In this document: one piece after another, positions 44,261-52,610 of the stretch | Layout: each line of letters starts with the position of its first letter | How positions within the stretch are numbered: position 1 is the stretch's first letter | From: Eubacterium sp. | GTDB lineage: Bacteria > Bacillota > Clostridia > Oscillospirales > Acutalibacteraceae | Assembly: GCA_017463985.1 (NCBI GenBank) | Contig: JAFUEH010000004.1 | Coordinates: 1-64,000 of the forward strand | Reading direction: 5' to 3' | DNA length: 64,000 nt | The notes under the pieces: generated by a model | Databases searched by the model: none | The model's input: the letters and a program-made list of their open reading frames with translations, nothing else | Told to the model about the DNA's origin: nothing | Made by a program: the position numbers and the translations under genes

Positions 44261-44380
44261 ATGAAGGAACTTTATACAAAGCCCGAATTAGAGCTTGACG
44301 AGTTTAAGCTTGTTGACGTTATGACCGCATCTTCTGACGGATCCGGCATGGACGGCACTGATAGTGGCGACGAGTGGTAA
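44261..44380 (+). CDS. 39-residue acidic peptide, possible RiPP-type precursor
   Basis: A small gene with a strong AGGAGGT Shine-Dalgarno (44247-44253), an ATG at 44261 and a terminator 28 bases after the stop. The product starts MKELYTKPELELDEFKLVDV and continues into a Ser/Gly/Asp-rich tail (DGSGMDGTDSGDEW). The N-terminal half looks like a leader of the KPELE..EF..DV type seen in short putative peptides of Clostridia, and the C-terminal half looks like a modifiable core. No maturation enzyme is adjacent; PqqD and nucleotidyltransferase genes lie 14 kb downstream. It is real by its signals; function is unknown. Confidence 0.65.
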   Translation: MKELYTKPELELDEFKLVDVMTASSDGSGMDGTDSGDEW

Positions 44381-44407
44381 ACACCACTTTACTTCATAAA
44401 CCAACGG

Positions 44408-44437
44408 GAGGCGCGGAGCAATCCGCGCCTCTTTTTT
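44408..44437 (+). terminator. Intrinsic terminator after the small peptide gene
   Basis: A 10-bp stem GAGGCGCGGA / TCCGCGCCTC with a four-base loop, followed by six T residues. Confidence 0.92.
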
Positions 44438-44450
44438 CTGTTTACTCGCA

Positions 44451-44485
44451 CAAAAACAGCCTCCCTTACATTAAGGGAGGCTGTT
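44451..44485 (-). terminator. Intrinsic terminator of the LCP gene
   Basis: A 14-bp perfect stem AACAGCCTCCCTTA / TAAGGGAGGCTGTT with a three-base loop; on the minus strand it is followed by TTT. It lies just past the stop at 44497. Confidence 0.88.
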
Positions 44486-44496
44486 GCGGTTATCGC

Positions 44497-45747
44497 TTAT
44501 TCTGTTTCGTCCGGTTCTTTTCCGTCCTGATGGTAAATATAATCAATCAGCATTTCTTTGTTCTTCTCTACGTCAATGGCAATGACACTGGCGCCGCCCT
44601 TGTTGGCGTAGTCCCACGTGCCCTCAAACGGTACCTTTTCCTGCGGCATACCGCCGGAGAGGCAACGGACAGCCGCCGTCGCAATAGATAGCAGCTGGCT
44701 CTTTGTCAGGTCAGTCTCGATATACTTTGCGCTGGCGCTTGCCATCTTGTACAGGCGGAGCGGACCGCCCTTTTTGGCCTGATTGATGATCGAGGTAACG
44801 ACTGTGCGCTGGCGTTGGGTGCGGTTAAAATCGGTGTCGATCTTGCGGATACGGCAGTAGGCCAGCGCCTGCTCGCCGGTCAGCACCTGGTCGCCGGGCT
44901 CCAGCACCACGTCGCCGTAACGGCCGGGGTGGCTCGTCACCTCGTTGGCCTCTTCCTCGGTCACATCCACCTGTACGCCGCCGATGCTGTCCACCAATAC
45001 CTGGAACATCTGGAAGTCCGCGACGACATAGCCGTCAATGTCAATGCCGAAATTGTACTCGATCGTGTCCACAACGCCGCTGTAGCCGGCGTAGGTGGAG
45101 GCCGCGTTCAGCCGCTGTTCGCCGTCCTTGGCTGGGATATAAACCCAGGTGTCGCGCAAAAAGGAGGTCATCTTAATACAGTGGTGCTTGGTGTCTACCG
45201 AGATCAGCATCATCGTGTCGGCACGGCTGGTTTCGCTGTCCTCGTCTGCACGGGCGTCCACGCCCAGCAGCAGGATGTTTTTGACGCTGTGGCTGCTTTC
45301 CAGCGCAGCGGCACTGACATATTGGTTAGCGACATGGTCGTCATAGCTGATTTTTCCCAACACGCCGGACGCCATGAGCACCGGCGAAATGAGTATGACG
45401 GCAATGATCACCACCGCAATCAGCTTGCGTTTGATGCGGGCAGCCTGCTTTTTTTTGCGTACTGCCTGTTGCTGCTTGGCGCTCTGGGCGTTGCGGCGCC
45501 GCTGTGCCTCGCCCACATCGCGTGTGACTGCCGGCTGAAAGCGGTCGCTCTCCTGACGGGTGGAGCGCCGTGGCGGCGCTACCTCCTGTCTGTCCCTGAC
45601 CTCGCCGTTCCCGGCGCGGCGTGAGAACATCTCTAAATCCGGCAGGCCGCTGCCGTAGTAGTTTTCGTCCTCCGGCACCGAGCGGTCGCGCGCATCGTTG
45701 CGGATTCGTTTATCGGGATTAAAGCCCTCTTTATCAAAACGTGGCAA
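44497..45747 (-). CDS. LytR-CpsA-Psr family wall glycopolymer ligase
   Basis: A 416-residue membrane protein. A cytoplasmic, basic, Gln/Arg-rich N-terminal region (about 1-105) precedes one membrane segment (about 107-127) and an external LCP domain with LLLGVDAR, RADTMMLISVD, FLRDTWVYIP and the Arg-rich RTQRQRTV motif. LCP proteins transfer undecaprenyl-linked polymers such as teichoic acid or capsule to peptidoglycan. The TTG at 45747 sits behind GGAGGTGA; the frame is open further upstream but lacks a ribosome-binding site. It lies downstream of rnpB on the same strand. Confidence 0.9.
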   Translation of the reverse strand: MPRFDKEGFNPDKRIRNDARDRSVPEDENYYGSGLPDLEMFSRRAGNGEVRDRQEVAPPRRSTRQESDRFQPAVTRDVGEAQRRRNAQSAKQQQAVRKKKQAARIKRKLIAVVIIAVILISPVLMASGVLGKISYDDHVANQYVSAAALESSHSVKNILLLGVDARADEDSETSRADTMMLISVDTKHHCIKMTSFLRDTWVYIPAKDGEQRLNAASTYAGYSGVVDTIEYNFGIDIDGYVVADFQMFQVLVDSIGGVQVDVTEEEANEVTSHPGRYGDVVLEPGDQVLTGEQALAYCRIRKIDTDFNRTQRQRTVVTSIINQAKKGGPLRLYKMASASAKYIETDLTKSQLLSIATAAVRCLSGGMPQEKVPFEGTWDYANKGGASVIAIDVEKNKEMLIDYIYHQDGKEPDETE

Positions 45748-45844
45748 GCTGTCACCTCCAATGCATACCCAATACGCCAATACGGTTGGACGGCCAAAAT
45801 TCATCTGCTTGTGCGAGCTTTGGCGCCGCCGTTCTTATTTTGGC

Positions 45845-46184
45845 AAAAGCGAGTTATCCGTAAGCCGAGTTCTGTCGTGGACGATTATCTATCTCGACGT
45901 ATTGTTGCCAATACGCTCTAGCCGCCCTTCGAAGTTATGTGTCGAGCCAACAACCCTTCAGTCGGCGTTGCAGCGGATAGGGTTTACATGGCAGCGGATG
46001 TCTCCACCCGCTCGGTGAGCTCTTACCTCGCCTTTCCACCCTTGCCGGAAAACCGGCGGTTTATTTCTGTTGCACTTTCCCTAGGGTCACCCCCGGCGGC
46101 CGTTAGCCGTTATCCTGCTCTGTGCTGCTCGGACTTTCCTCACAAAGTGATAAGCTTTGCGCAACCGTCTGGATAACTCGCCCC
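45845..46184 (-). ncRNA. rnpB: RNase P RNA (bacterial type)
   Basis: Catalytic RNA of RNase P, which matures tRNA 5' ends. On the minus strand the 5' and 3' ends pair in an 11-bp P1 (GCGAGTTATCC at 46171-46181 with GGATAACTCGC at 45849-45859). The core contains GAGGAAAGTCCGAGC (the universally conserved CR-I region), GGGGGTGACCC, GGGAAAGTGCAACAGAAA and the 3' conserved ACAGAACTCGGCTTA. The exact ends are approximate. Confidence 0.96.
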
Positions 46185-46187
46185 TAT

Positions 46188-46216
46188 ATAATAAAATATT
46201 TTGTCGCTAAAATCAA
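46188..46216 (-). promoter_or_regulatory. Promoter of rnpB
   Basis: On the minus strand: TTGATT (46211-46216), 17-bp spacer, TATTAT (46188-46193), placing the start at the first bases of P1. Confidence 0.7.
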
Positions 46217-46233
46217 TAATTAATAAAAATAAG

Positions 46234-46262
46234 TTGCAAACAAATTATCCTTAGTGTAAAAT
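46234..46262 (+). promoter_or_regulatory. Promoter of the aldolase-kinase pair
   Basis: TTGCAA (46234-46239), 17-bp spacer, TAAAAT (46257-46262), back to back with the rnpB promoter. Confidence 0.65.
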
Positions 46263-46294
46263 TGAGTTAGACTGAACGGAAGGAAATGATAACG

Positions 46295-47146
46295 ATGCTA
46301 GTCAATATGAAAGAGCTGCTTTCGGCAGCGGAGGAAGGTAATTATGCGGTAGGCTCCTTTTCGGTAGCGAATATGGAGATGGTGCTCGGTGTGATTCAGG
46401 CGGCGGAGGAGCTTCAGGCGCCGATCATCCTGCAGATCGCAGAGGTGCGGTTAAAGCAGTCGCCGCTGTCCGTGATCGGTCCGCTGATGGTCGCCGCAGC
46501 CAAGGGCGCCAAGGTGCCGGTAGCGGTGCATTTTGACCACGGTAAAACGAAAGAAAAAATCGGTGAGGCGCTGGCGCTGGGCTTTACCTCAGTGATGTTT
46601 GACGGCTCGCACCTGCCGCTGGAGGAAAACATTGCCGTTACAAAGGAAATCATGACCATGGCTGCGCCGTACGGTGCGGCGGTAGAGGCAGAGATCGGTT
46701 GCGTCGGCGGCAGCGAGGACGGTAGCGAGGACATCGCTATTAACTGTACAAAGCCAGCGGATGCGCTGCGCTTTGAAGAGGAGACCGGCGTGGACGCACT
46801 GGCGATTGCGATCGGCAACGCCCACGGTAATTATAAGAGTACGCCGAAGCTGCGTTTTGATATTTTAGAAGAGGTGGAGCGGATCACCAAAACACCGCTC
46901 GTGCTCCACGGCGGCACCGGTATTACGCCGGAGGATTTTGTGCGCTGCGCCAAGACCGGTATCAAAAAGATCAATATTGCAACGGCGACCTTTGACAGTG
47001 TTGAAAACACCGTCAGAACCTGTTATAATAATCATGCAATCAACGGTTATTACGATCTGCAGGCAGCCGAGGTGGAGGGCGCTTATCAAAACGCCCGTCG
47101 GCATATCCTGATTTTCGGAACCGATCACCGCTATACCGGTGAATAA
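46295..47146 (+). CDS. Class II fructose-bisphosphate aldolase family protein
   Basis: A 283-residue zinc-dependent TIM-barrel aldolase (Fba/GatY/IolJ family). Visible motifs are VAVHFDHGKT with a zinc ligand, MFDGSHLPLEEN, AEIGCVGGSED, GNAHGNYKS and LHGGTGI, which form the zinc and phosphate sites. The ATG at 46295 gives a sensible spacing from AAGGA; another ATG at 46286 is too close to it. Since it is paired with an IolC-like kinase it may cleave 2-deoxy-5-keto-gluconate 6-phosphate (IolJ), but ordinary fructose- or tagatose-bisphosphate cleavage is equally possible from sequence. Confidence 0.88.
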   Translation: MLVNMKELLSAAEEGNYAVGSFSVANMEMVLGVIQAAEELQAPIILQIAEVRLKQSPLSVIGPLMVAAAKGAKVPVAVHFDHGKTKEKIGEALALGFTSVMFDGSHLPLEENIAVTKEIMTMAAPYGAAVEAEIGCVGGSEDGSEDIAINCTKPADALRFEEETGVDALAIAIGNAHGNYKSTPKLRFDILEEVERITKTPLVLHGGTGITPEDFVRCAKTGIKKINIATATFDSVENTVRTCYNNHAINGYYDLQAAEVEGAYQNARRHILIFGTDHRYTGE

Positions 47147-47181
47147 ACCATTATCACAGCCTGAACAAGGGGGAGCTTTCT

Positions 47182-48201
47182 ATGCAGAATTATGTTACGT
47201 TTGATATGTCTAAACCGCTCGATTTTATCCCGATCGGCAGAATTGCGATCGATTTTAACCCGACGGATATGTACAGACCGCTGTCGGAGTCGTCTAATTT
47301 CAATAAGTATGTCGGCGGTTCGCCGGCGAATATTGCCGTCGGATTAGCGCGTCTTGGCTGTAAGGTCGGTTTTCAGGGCTGCGTCAGCAACGACCAGTTC
47401 GGCGATTATGTGGTGGACTATTTTAATAGAGAGGGTATCGACACCTCCAAGATCACACGCGCCAAAAACGGCGAAAATATTGGCTTGACCTTTACGGAAA
47501 TTCTGTCGAAAAACGAATCCTCTATCCTGATGTACCGTGACAATGTGGCGGATTTCTGCCTTGCGCCAGAGGATATTGACGAGGCGTATATTGCCTCCGC
47601 CAAAGCGATCGTGATCAGCGGTACAGCGCTCGCAAAGAGCCCGTCGCGTGAGGCCTGCCTCAAGGCGATGATGCTGGCAAAGAAGAATAATACCCGTATC
47701 GTGTTTGATATTGATTACCGTAGCTATACCTGGCAGAGCAAGGACGAAATCGCCGTGTATTACAGCCTGGTGGCACAAAATGCCGATATTATTATGGGCT
47801 CCCGTGAAGAATTTGACTTAACAGAGGGAATCGTCGGCGTGAAGGCCAGCGATCCGGAATCTGCGAAATATTGGCAGTCCTTCGGTGCGGCGATCTGTGT
47901 GATTAAGCACGGCAAGGAGGGTTCTACCGCCTATACGAACGACGGCAAGTTCTATACCATTAAGCCGTTCCCAGCTGTGCTGCTCAAGGGCTTTGGCGGC
48001 GGCGACGGCTACGGTTCGTCGTTCCTGTATTCGCTGCTGCAGGGCAAGGACATCATCGATTGCCTTGAGTTCGGCTCTGCGTCGGCTTCCATCCTGATTG
48101 CAGCCCATTCCTGCTCGGACGCTATGCCGTCTGCGCAACAGGTGCAGGCTTATATTGATAAATGTAAGGCTGAGTACGGCGAAATGGTAGCGAGAGCCTG
48201 A
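47182..48201 (+). CDS. PfkB-family sugar kinase, IolC-like (5-dehydro-2-deoxygluconokinase)
   Basis: A 339-residue ribokinase-fold protein. The N-terminal IGRIAIDF, YVGGSPANIAVGLARLG (PfkB signature 1) and the C-terminal FGGGDGYGSSFLYSLLQ anion-hole/catalytic Asp region are clear. The early DFIPIGRIAIDFNPTD pattern is that of IolC of myo-inositol catabolism. It lies 35 bases after the aldolase gene and shares its promoter. None of iolB, iolD, iolE or iolG is in the window, so inositol use cannot be concluded. Note the glycine (GGGDGYG) where many relatives have GAGD. Confidence 0.85.
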   Translation: MQNYVTFDMSKPLDFIPIGRIAIDFNPTDMYRPLSESSNFNKYVGGSPANIAVGLARLGCKVGFQGCVSNDQFGDYVVDYFNREGIDTSKITRAKNGENIGLTFTEILSKNESSILMYRDNVADFCLAPEDIDEAYIASAKAIVISGTALAKSPSREACLKAMMLAKKNNTRIVFDIDYRSYTWQSKDEIAVYYSLVAQNADIIMGSREEFDLTEGIVGVKASDPESAKYWQSFGAAICVIKHGKEGSTAYTNDGKFYTIKPFPAVLLKGFGGGDGYGSSFLYSLLQGKDIIDCLEFGSASASILIAAHSCSDAMPSAQQVQAYIDKCKAEYGEMVARA

Positions 48202-48236
48202 ACCGTTTTGTGAAGTGATATTAAAGGAGAAAAGCC

Positions 48237-49586
48237 ATGAAATTCTGTACCAATTGCGGTAGCCAGATGCCGGACGAAAGCGTTTTTTGCCCTGAGTGCG
48301 GCACAGCGAGCAATGCTTCACCGCGCGTCGGTAACAGCGAGGTGGACTATGAGGCCACTACCATTTTAGGCGAAACGCCGGAACCGCAACCGGAATTTCC
48401 GCAAGCGCCGGCAGCACCGCCGTACGAAGCGCCGCAGCCAGAAGTTCCGCAAGCGCCGGCAGCACCGCAGTACGAAGCGCCGCAGCCGGAATTTCCACAT
48501 GCGCCGGCAGCGCCGCAGTATGAAGCGCCGCAGCCGGAATTTCCACATGCGCCGGCAGCACCGTCGTACGAAGCGCCGCAGCCGGAAGTTCCGCAAGCGC
48601 CGGCAGCACCGCAGTATGAAGCGCAGCAGGGACAGCCTGTTTATTATCAGCCGCAACAGCAGCAACAGCAATATTATCAACTGCCGCAGCAAAATCAACA
48701 ACAATATTACCAGCCGCAGCAGCAATCCTTTACGCCGCAGCAGATGCCGCAGATACCGTTCAATGATTTCGGTGCGCAGCCGATGGAGGAAAAGGCCAAT
48801 GTCGGCTTGGCGATACTGTCATTTATCATTCCGATTGTCGGTCTGGTTCTGTTCCTGACAAAAAAGAAAACGCAGCCGAAAACCGCAAAGGCTTGCGGCT
48901 TAGCGGCCTTGATCAGCGCTGTTTTAGGCATCATTTTAGGCGTGATCCTCGGTGTTATCGGCGCGAAATTCGCTGACGATTATTACGACGACTATGATTT
49001 CGATAGCTATTCCTACAGCGATGATTACAACGAGGACGGTGGCTATATCTTCATTGACAGCGAGGAAATTTACGGCACGTTTTCCGGCACCACCTACACA
49101 AATCGCTTCTTCAACGTAAAGTATGAACTGCCGGCCGGCTATTACTTTGACAGCTATGAGGATATTATGTCGGACGATCTCGACTATTCGACCTCGGACG
49201 GTATTGATGTGCCGCACGTCAGCAGCAGCAACGGCACGATCTATTACGATTCTACGATGCGCAATGATGATACGTACAGCACGGTATATACAGCGGAAAC
49301 AGCGGATATGTTCAGCTATCCTGATGAGATGCTCGATTATTTTGCGGACGATTATGAGGATGATGAAGACATCGTAGACAGAAGCGGTTATTACGATATG
49401 TACGTTGCCGGCAATTCCTTTACCTGCTGTGATATTACCTACGACGTCAACGGCGTTAAGATGTATTCCTCTTATTTCGTTACGGAAAAGAATGATGTAC
49501 TGTTCCTCGTGAATTTTATTACCACAGAGTACAGCGACCTTTCACCGGCTGCCTATTTTGAAGCCTATTTTTCCACTGTCGACTAA
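48237..49586 (+). CDS. Zinc-ribbon, Pro/Gln-rich membrane protein of unknown function
   Basis: A 449-residue protein. An N-terminal zinc ribbon (CTNC..CPEC, residues 4-21) is followed by five 16-residue Pro/Ala/Glu repeats (residues 50-129), a Gln/Tyr-rich stretch and two membrane segments (about 205-225 and 238-258, separated by a basic loop). An Asp/Tyr-rich external domain ends the protein. The zinc ribbon would be cytoplasmic. This architecture is common in Clostridia without a known role. It starts 35 bases after the kinase gene with AAAGGAG. Confidence 0.75.
   Translation: MKFCTNCGSQMPDESVFCPECGTASNASPRVGNSEVDYEATTILGETPEPQPEFPQAPAAPPYEAPQPEVPQAPAAPQYEAPQPEFPHAPAAPQYEAPQPEFPHAPAAPSYEAPQPEVPQAPAAPQYEAQQGQPVYYQPQQQQQQYYQLPQQNQQQYYQPQQQSFTPQQMPQIPFNDFGAQPMEEKANVGLAILSFIIPIVGLVLFLTKKKTQPKTAKACGLAALISAVLGIILGVILGVIGAKFADDYYDDYDFDSYSYSDDYNEDGGYIFIDSEEIYGTFSGTTYTNRFFNVKYELPAGYYFDSYEDIMSDDLDYSTSDGIDVPHVSSSNGTIYYDSTMRNDDTYSTVYTAETADMFSYPDEMLDYFADDYEDDEDIVDRSGYYDMYVAGNSFTCCDITYDVNGVKMYSSYFVTEKNDVLFLVNFITTEYSDLSPAAYFEAYFSTVD
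48384..48623 (+). repeat. Five in-frame 48-bp tandem repeats
   Basis: Each unit codes PQPE(F/V)P(Q/H)APAAP(x)YEA. The high identity and exact 48-bp period indicate slippage or unequal recombination, so copy number may vary between strains. Confidence 0.9.
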
Positions 49587-49598
49587 CGCAGGAAGTGA

Positions 49599-49627
49599 TT
49601 GACATCAGCGCGAAAATGTGGTATAAT
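49599..49627 (+). promoter_or_regulatory. Consensus promoter of the riboswitch-ATPase transcript
   Basis: TTGACA (49599-49604), 17-bp spacer, TATAAT (49622-49627), both perfect. The predicted transcript start is near 49634, the first base of the riboswitch P1 stem. Confidence 0.9.
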
Positions 49628-49633
49628 TGCCGC

Positions 49634-49731
49634 GTATAAGGGAGTAATTCCACGTAATCTTACATAGCGTGAACTAAGTCAACAAGCGTGTCTTAAAGGA
49701 CTGGTTTAGTTTGAAAGAATGAGACTTATAC
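49634..49731 (+). promoter_or_regulatory. yybP-ykoY type (Mn2+) riboswitch aptamer
   Basis: P1 is formed by GTATAAG (49634-49640) and CTTATAC (49725-49731). The 5' loop has the conserved GGGAGTA; the first leg closes with TTCcACG/CGTGAA and contains GTAATC. The second leg holds AACTAA/TTAGTT, the GTC/GAC hairpin and the 3' loop TGAGAC. This is the two-legged architecture of the manganese-sensing yybP-ykoY family. The 3' strand of P1 is shared with the terminator, so metal binding should favour read-through. Identified by eye; a covariance-model score would settle it. Confidence 0.8.
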
Positions 49732-49763
49732 ATAGTGATGGCTATGTATAAGTCTTTATTTTT
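49723..49763 (+). terminator. Riboswitch-controlled terminator
   Basis: A 13-bp perfect stem GACTTATACATAG (49723-49735) / CTATGTATAAGTC (49742-49754), then TTTATTTTT. It overlaps and competes with the riboswitch P1 stem. Confidence 0.88.
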
Positions 49764-49792
49764 AACAGGATAGGAAACAGTAGGTGAGCTTT

Positions 49793-52483
49793 ATGAAGGA
49801 ATATCTGAAAAGTGTTCAGGAGGTACTGAGCGATAACAGCACTGCCGCTACCGGTCTGTCGGCGCAGGAGGCTGCTGCACGGCTGGAAAAGAACGGCAAA
49901 AACAAGCTGGCAGAGGGCAAAAAAGACTCGATCATCAAGCGCTTTCTGAAGCAGCTGGCTGACCCGATGATCATCATTTTGATCATTGCTGCCGTGATCA
50001 GCGCGCTGACGGCCACCTTTAACGGCGAGGGCGAGGGCTATGCCGACGTGATTATCATCATGGTAGTCGTCATCATCAACTCTGTGCTCGGTGTTTATCA
50101 GGAGGCGAAGGCAGAAAAGGCGATTGAGGCCTTGCAGGAGATCGCCGCGGCCAAATCCAAGGTGCTGCGTGACGGCGTATTGACCGATGTGCGCAGCGAG
50201 GAGCTGGTTACGGGCGATGTGATCGTGCTGGAGGCCGGCGACAGCGTACCTGCAGATTGCCGTATCCTTGAAAGCGTCTCGATGAAAATTGAAGAGGCGG
50301 CGCTGACGGGCGAATCCGTTCCGGTGAATAAAATTGACGGTATTGTGGACACCGAGGGCTCTGACGATGTACCGCTCGGTGACAGAAAAAATATGTGCTA
50401 TATGGGCTCGAATGTGGTTTACGGCCGCGGTAAAGCGGTAGTCGTCGCTACCGGTATGGATACCGAAATGGGTAAGATTGCCGACGCCCTGACGACCGCC
50501 AAGGAGGAGCAGACGCCGCTGCAGCAAAAGCTCAATCAGCTTTCCAAGGTGCTGTCGGTGCTGGTGCTGGGTATCTGTGTATTTATTTTTGCGTTTGATG
50601 TGGTGCGTTCGCTGGTTGTCGGTGACAGTATTACCTTTAACAGCACGCTGGAATTCTTTATGGTCGCTGTTTCGCTCGCTGTGGCGGCCATTCCTGAGGG
50701 GTTGGTCGCTGTCGTGACCATTGTGCTTTCCATCGGCGTTACCAAGATGAGTAAGCGTAACGCAGTGATCCGCAAGCTGACCGCGGTAGAAACGCTCGGC
50801 TGTACACAAATTATCTGCTCTGATAAAACCGGTACGCTGACGCAAAATAAGATGACGGTCGTGGACTATAAGGGCAGCGACGAGACGCTGCTGGCTACGG
50901 CGATGGCACTGTGCTGTGACGCACAGCTGACGGAGGACGGCTCCGTAAAAGGGGAGCCGACAGAGGCCGCTTTAGTCGCTTATGCCGATAAGCTCGGTTT
51001 AAAAAAGTATGAGCTGGAGGAAAAAGCGCCGCGCGTAGGCGAAGCGCCGTTCGATTCCGGCAGAAAAATGATGTCTACCGTACATCAGGTTAACGACGGC
51101 TTCGTGCAGTATACAAAGGGCGCGCCGGATGTGGTGCTCAGCCACTGTACGCAGGCGTTGATCGACGGCAAGCCGGTGCCGATGACGGACGCGTTAAAAG
51201 CAGAAATTTTGGCGCAGAACAAGGAAATGGCGGATCAGGCGCTGCGTGTGCTGTGCGCCGCGATGCGTGTGTATACCGAAATGCCGGATACAGAGGCGGA
51301 CAGCCTGGAACAGGAGCTGTGCTATATCGGTCTGACCGGTATGATCGATCCGGTTCGTCCGGAGGTACTGGCCGTGATTCAGGAGTGCCGTGAGGCCGGC
51401 ATCCGTCCGATCATGATCACCGGTGATCATAAGGACACTGCGGTGGCGATTGCGAAAACGCTCGGCATTATTACGGACGAGTCCCAGGCCATTACCGGCG
51501 CAGAGCTGAACAGCCTCAGCGACGAGGAGCTGGATCGCCGTATTACAGAATTTTCTGTTTACGCGCGCGTGCAGCCGGAGCATAAGGTCAGAATTGTCAA
51601 GGCTTGGAAAAAGCAGGGCAAGATCACGGCCATGACCGGTGACGGCGTTAACGATGCGCCGTCCATTAAGAACGCAGATATTGGTATCGGTATGGGCATT
51701 ACCGGTACCGACGTTACAAAGAACGTTGCGGATATGGTGCTGGCGGATGATAATTTTGCCACGATCGTGTCTGCGGTGGAAGAGGGCAGACGTATTTATG
51801 ACAATATCCGGGCGTCTATTCAGTTCCTGCTGTCGTCTAATCTTTCCGAGGTGCTTTCTATCTTCTTTGCAACGGTGCTGGGCTTTACGCTGTTTGAACC
51901 GACGCATCTCTTGTGGATCAATCTGATTACCGACTCACTGCCGGCGCTGGCATTGGGCATGGAAAAGGGCGAAAAGAACATTATGCAGCGTCTGCCGCGC
52001 GACAGCAAGGACGGTATCTTTTCCGGCGGCATGGGGATCGACTGTGCTTGGCAGGGCATTATGGTTACCGTGCTGACGCTGGTGGCTTATGTGTTCGGCA
52101 TCGTGCTCGGTGCGCGTGAGCAGGGACAGACGGTGACCCTGTCCGGTCTGTTTGCCATCAACGAGGGTCTGATTCATCAAAACGGTATGACGATGGCCTT
52201 CCTGACGCTGTCGATGTCAGAGATTTTCCATTCCTTTAATATGCGTTCACGCCGTCAGTCTATTTTCCGGATGGGTAGTGTGAACTGGTATTTGGTCGGC
52301 GCGATGGTTATTTCACTCGTATTATCAACGGTAGTGATTTATGTGCCGTTCCTTGCCAATGCCTTCGATTTTGCACCGATCAGTCTGCAGGAATACGGTA
52401 TCGCCATGGGACTGGCCTTCCTGGTGATCCCGATCGTGGAAGTTGTTAAGATCTTCCAGCGCCTGGCAGCAAAAAACAAATAA
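49793..52483 (+). CDS. P-type cation-transporting ATPase (Ca2+/Mn2+ group)
   Basis: An 896-residue P2-type pump. Actuator motif TGES from residue 172, the membrane-4 ion-site motif PEGL, phosphorylation site DKTGTLT (D344), hinge TGDGVND (about 615), and ten membrane segments ending in a C-terminal cation-ATPase domain. Family members export Ca2+ or Mn2+. The yybP-ykoY-type leader suggests Mn2+ export, as for Lactococcus YoaB. ATG 49793 is preferred; a GTG at 49784 lies within the Shine-Dalgarno TAGGTGAG. Single-gene unit with its own promoter, riboswitch and terminator. Confidence 0.93.
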   Translation: MKEYLKSVQEVLSDNSTAATGLSAQEAAARLEKNGKNKLAEGKKDSIIKRFLKQLADPMIIILIIAAVISALTATFNGEGEGYADVIIIMVVVIINSVLGVYQEAKAEKAIEALQEIAAAKSKVLRDGVLTDVRSEELVTGDVIVLEAGDSVPADCRILESVSMKIEEAALTGESVPVNKIDGIVDTEGSDDVPLGDRKNMCYMGSNVVYGRGKAVVVATGMDTEMGKIADALTTAKEEQTPLQQKLNQLSKVLSVLVLGICVFIFAFDVVRSLVVGDSITFNSTLEFFMVAVSLAVAAIPEGLVAVVTIVLSIGVTKMSKRNAVIRKLTAVETLGCTQIICSDKTGTLTQNKMTVVDYKGSDETLLATAMALCCDAQLTEDGSVKGEPTEAALVAYADKLGLKKYELEEKAPRVGEAPFDSGRKMMSTVHQVNDGFVQYTKGAPDVVLSHCTQALIDGKPVPMTDALKAEILAQNKEMADQALRVLCAAMRVYTEMPDTEADSLEQELCYIGLTGMIDPVRPEVLAVIQECREAGIRPIMITGDHKDTAVAIAKTLGIITDESQAITGAELNSLSDEELDRRITEFSVYARVQPEHKVRIVKAWKKQGKITAMTGDGVNDAPSIKNADIGIGMGITGTDVTKNVADMVLADDNFATIVSAVEEGRRIYDNIRASIQFLLSSNLSEVLSIFFATVLGFTLFEPTHLLWINLITDSLPALALGMEKGEKNIMQRLPRDSKDGIFSGGMGIDCAWQGIMVTVLTLVAYVFGIVLGAREQGQTVTLSGLFAINEGLIHQNGMTMAFLTLSMSEIFHSFNMRSRRQSIFRMGSVNWYLVGAMVISLVLSTVVIYVPFLANAFDFAPISLQEYGIAMGLAFLVIPIVEVVKIFQRLAAKNK

Positions 52484-52490
52484 CCCTTTC

Positions 52491-52516
52491 AGAGCGCCGA
52501 CTATCGGCGCTCTTTT
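52491..52516 (+). terminator. Intrinsic terminator of the P-type ATPase gene
   Basis: AGAGCGCCGA / TCGGCGCTCT stem with loop CTA, followed by TTTT. Confidence 0.88.
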
Positions 52517-52552
52517 GCTGTTCGACTGTCACTGCTCGATACGGTGTTGTGC

Positions 52553-52581
52553 TTGCCATTCTTTCACGTTTGTGCTACAAT
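52553..52581 (+). promoter_or_regulatory. Promoter of rlmD
   Basis: TTGCCA (52553-52558), 17-bp spacer, TACAAT (52576-52581), 30 bases before ATG 52611. Confidence 0.7.
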
Positions 52582-52610
52582 GCCATTGAATCCACCGTAC
52601 AGAGGTAACT

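Noticed and set aside
46228..46270. A transcription unit for rnpB reading rightward
   Set aside because: The P1 pairing and conserved core read correctly only on the minus strand; the promoter here faces the aldolase gene.
48384..48623. Regular 48-bp repeats considered as a CRISPR array
   Set aside because: There are no spacers between the units, the repeats are in frame in a protein with a zinc ribbon and membrane segments, and no cas genes are near.
49742..50845. A 367-codon minus-strand frame opposite the P-type ATPase
   Set aside because: It overlaps the riboswitch terminator and the ATPase; composition is that of an antisense shadow.
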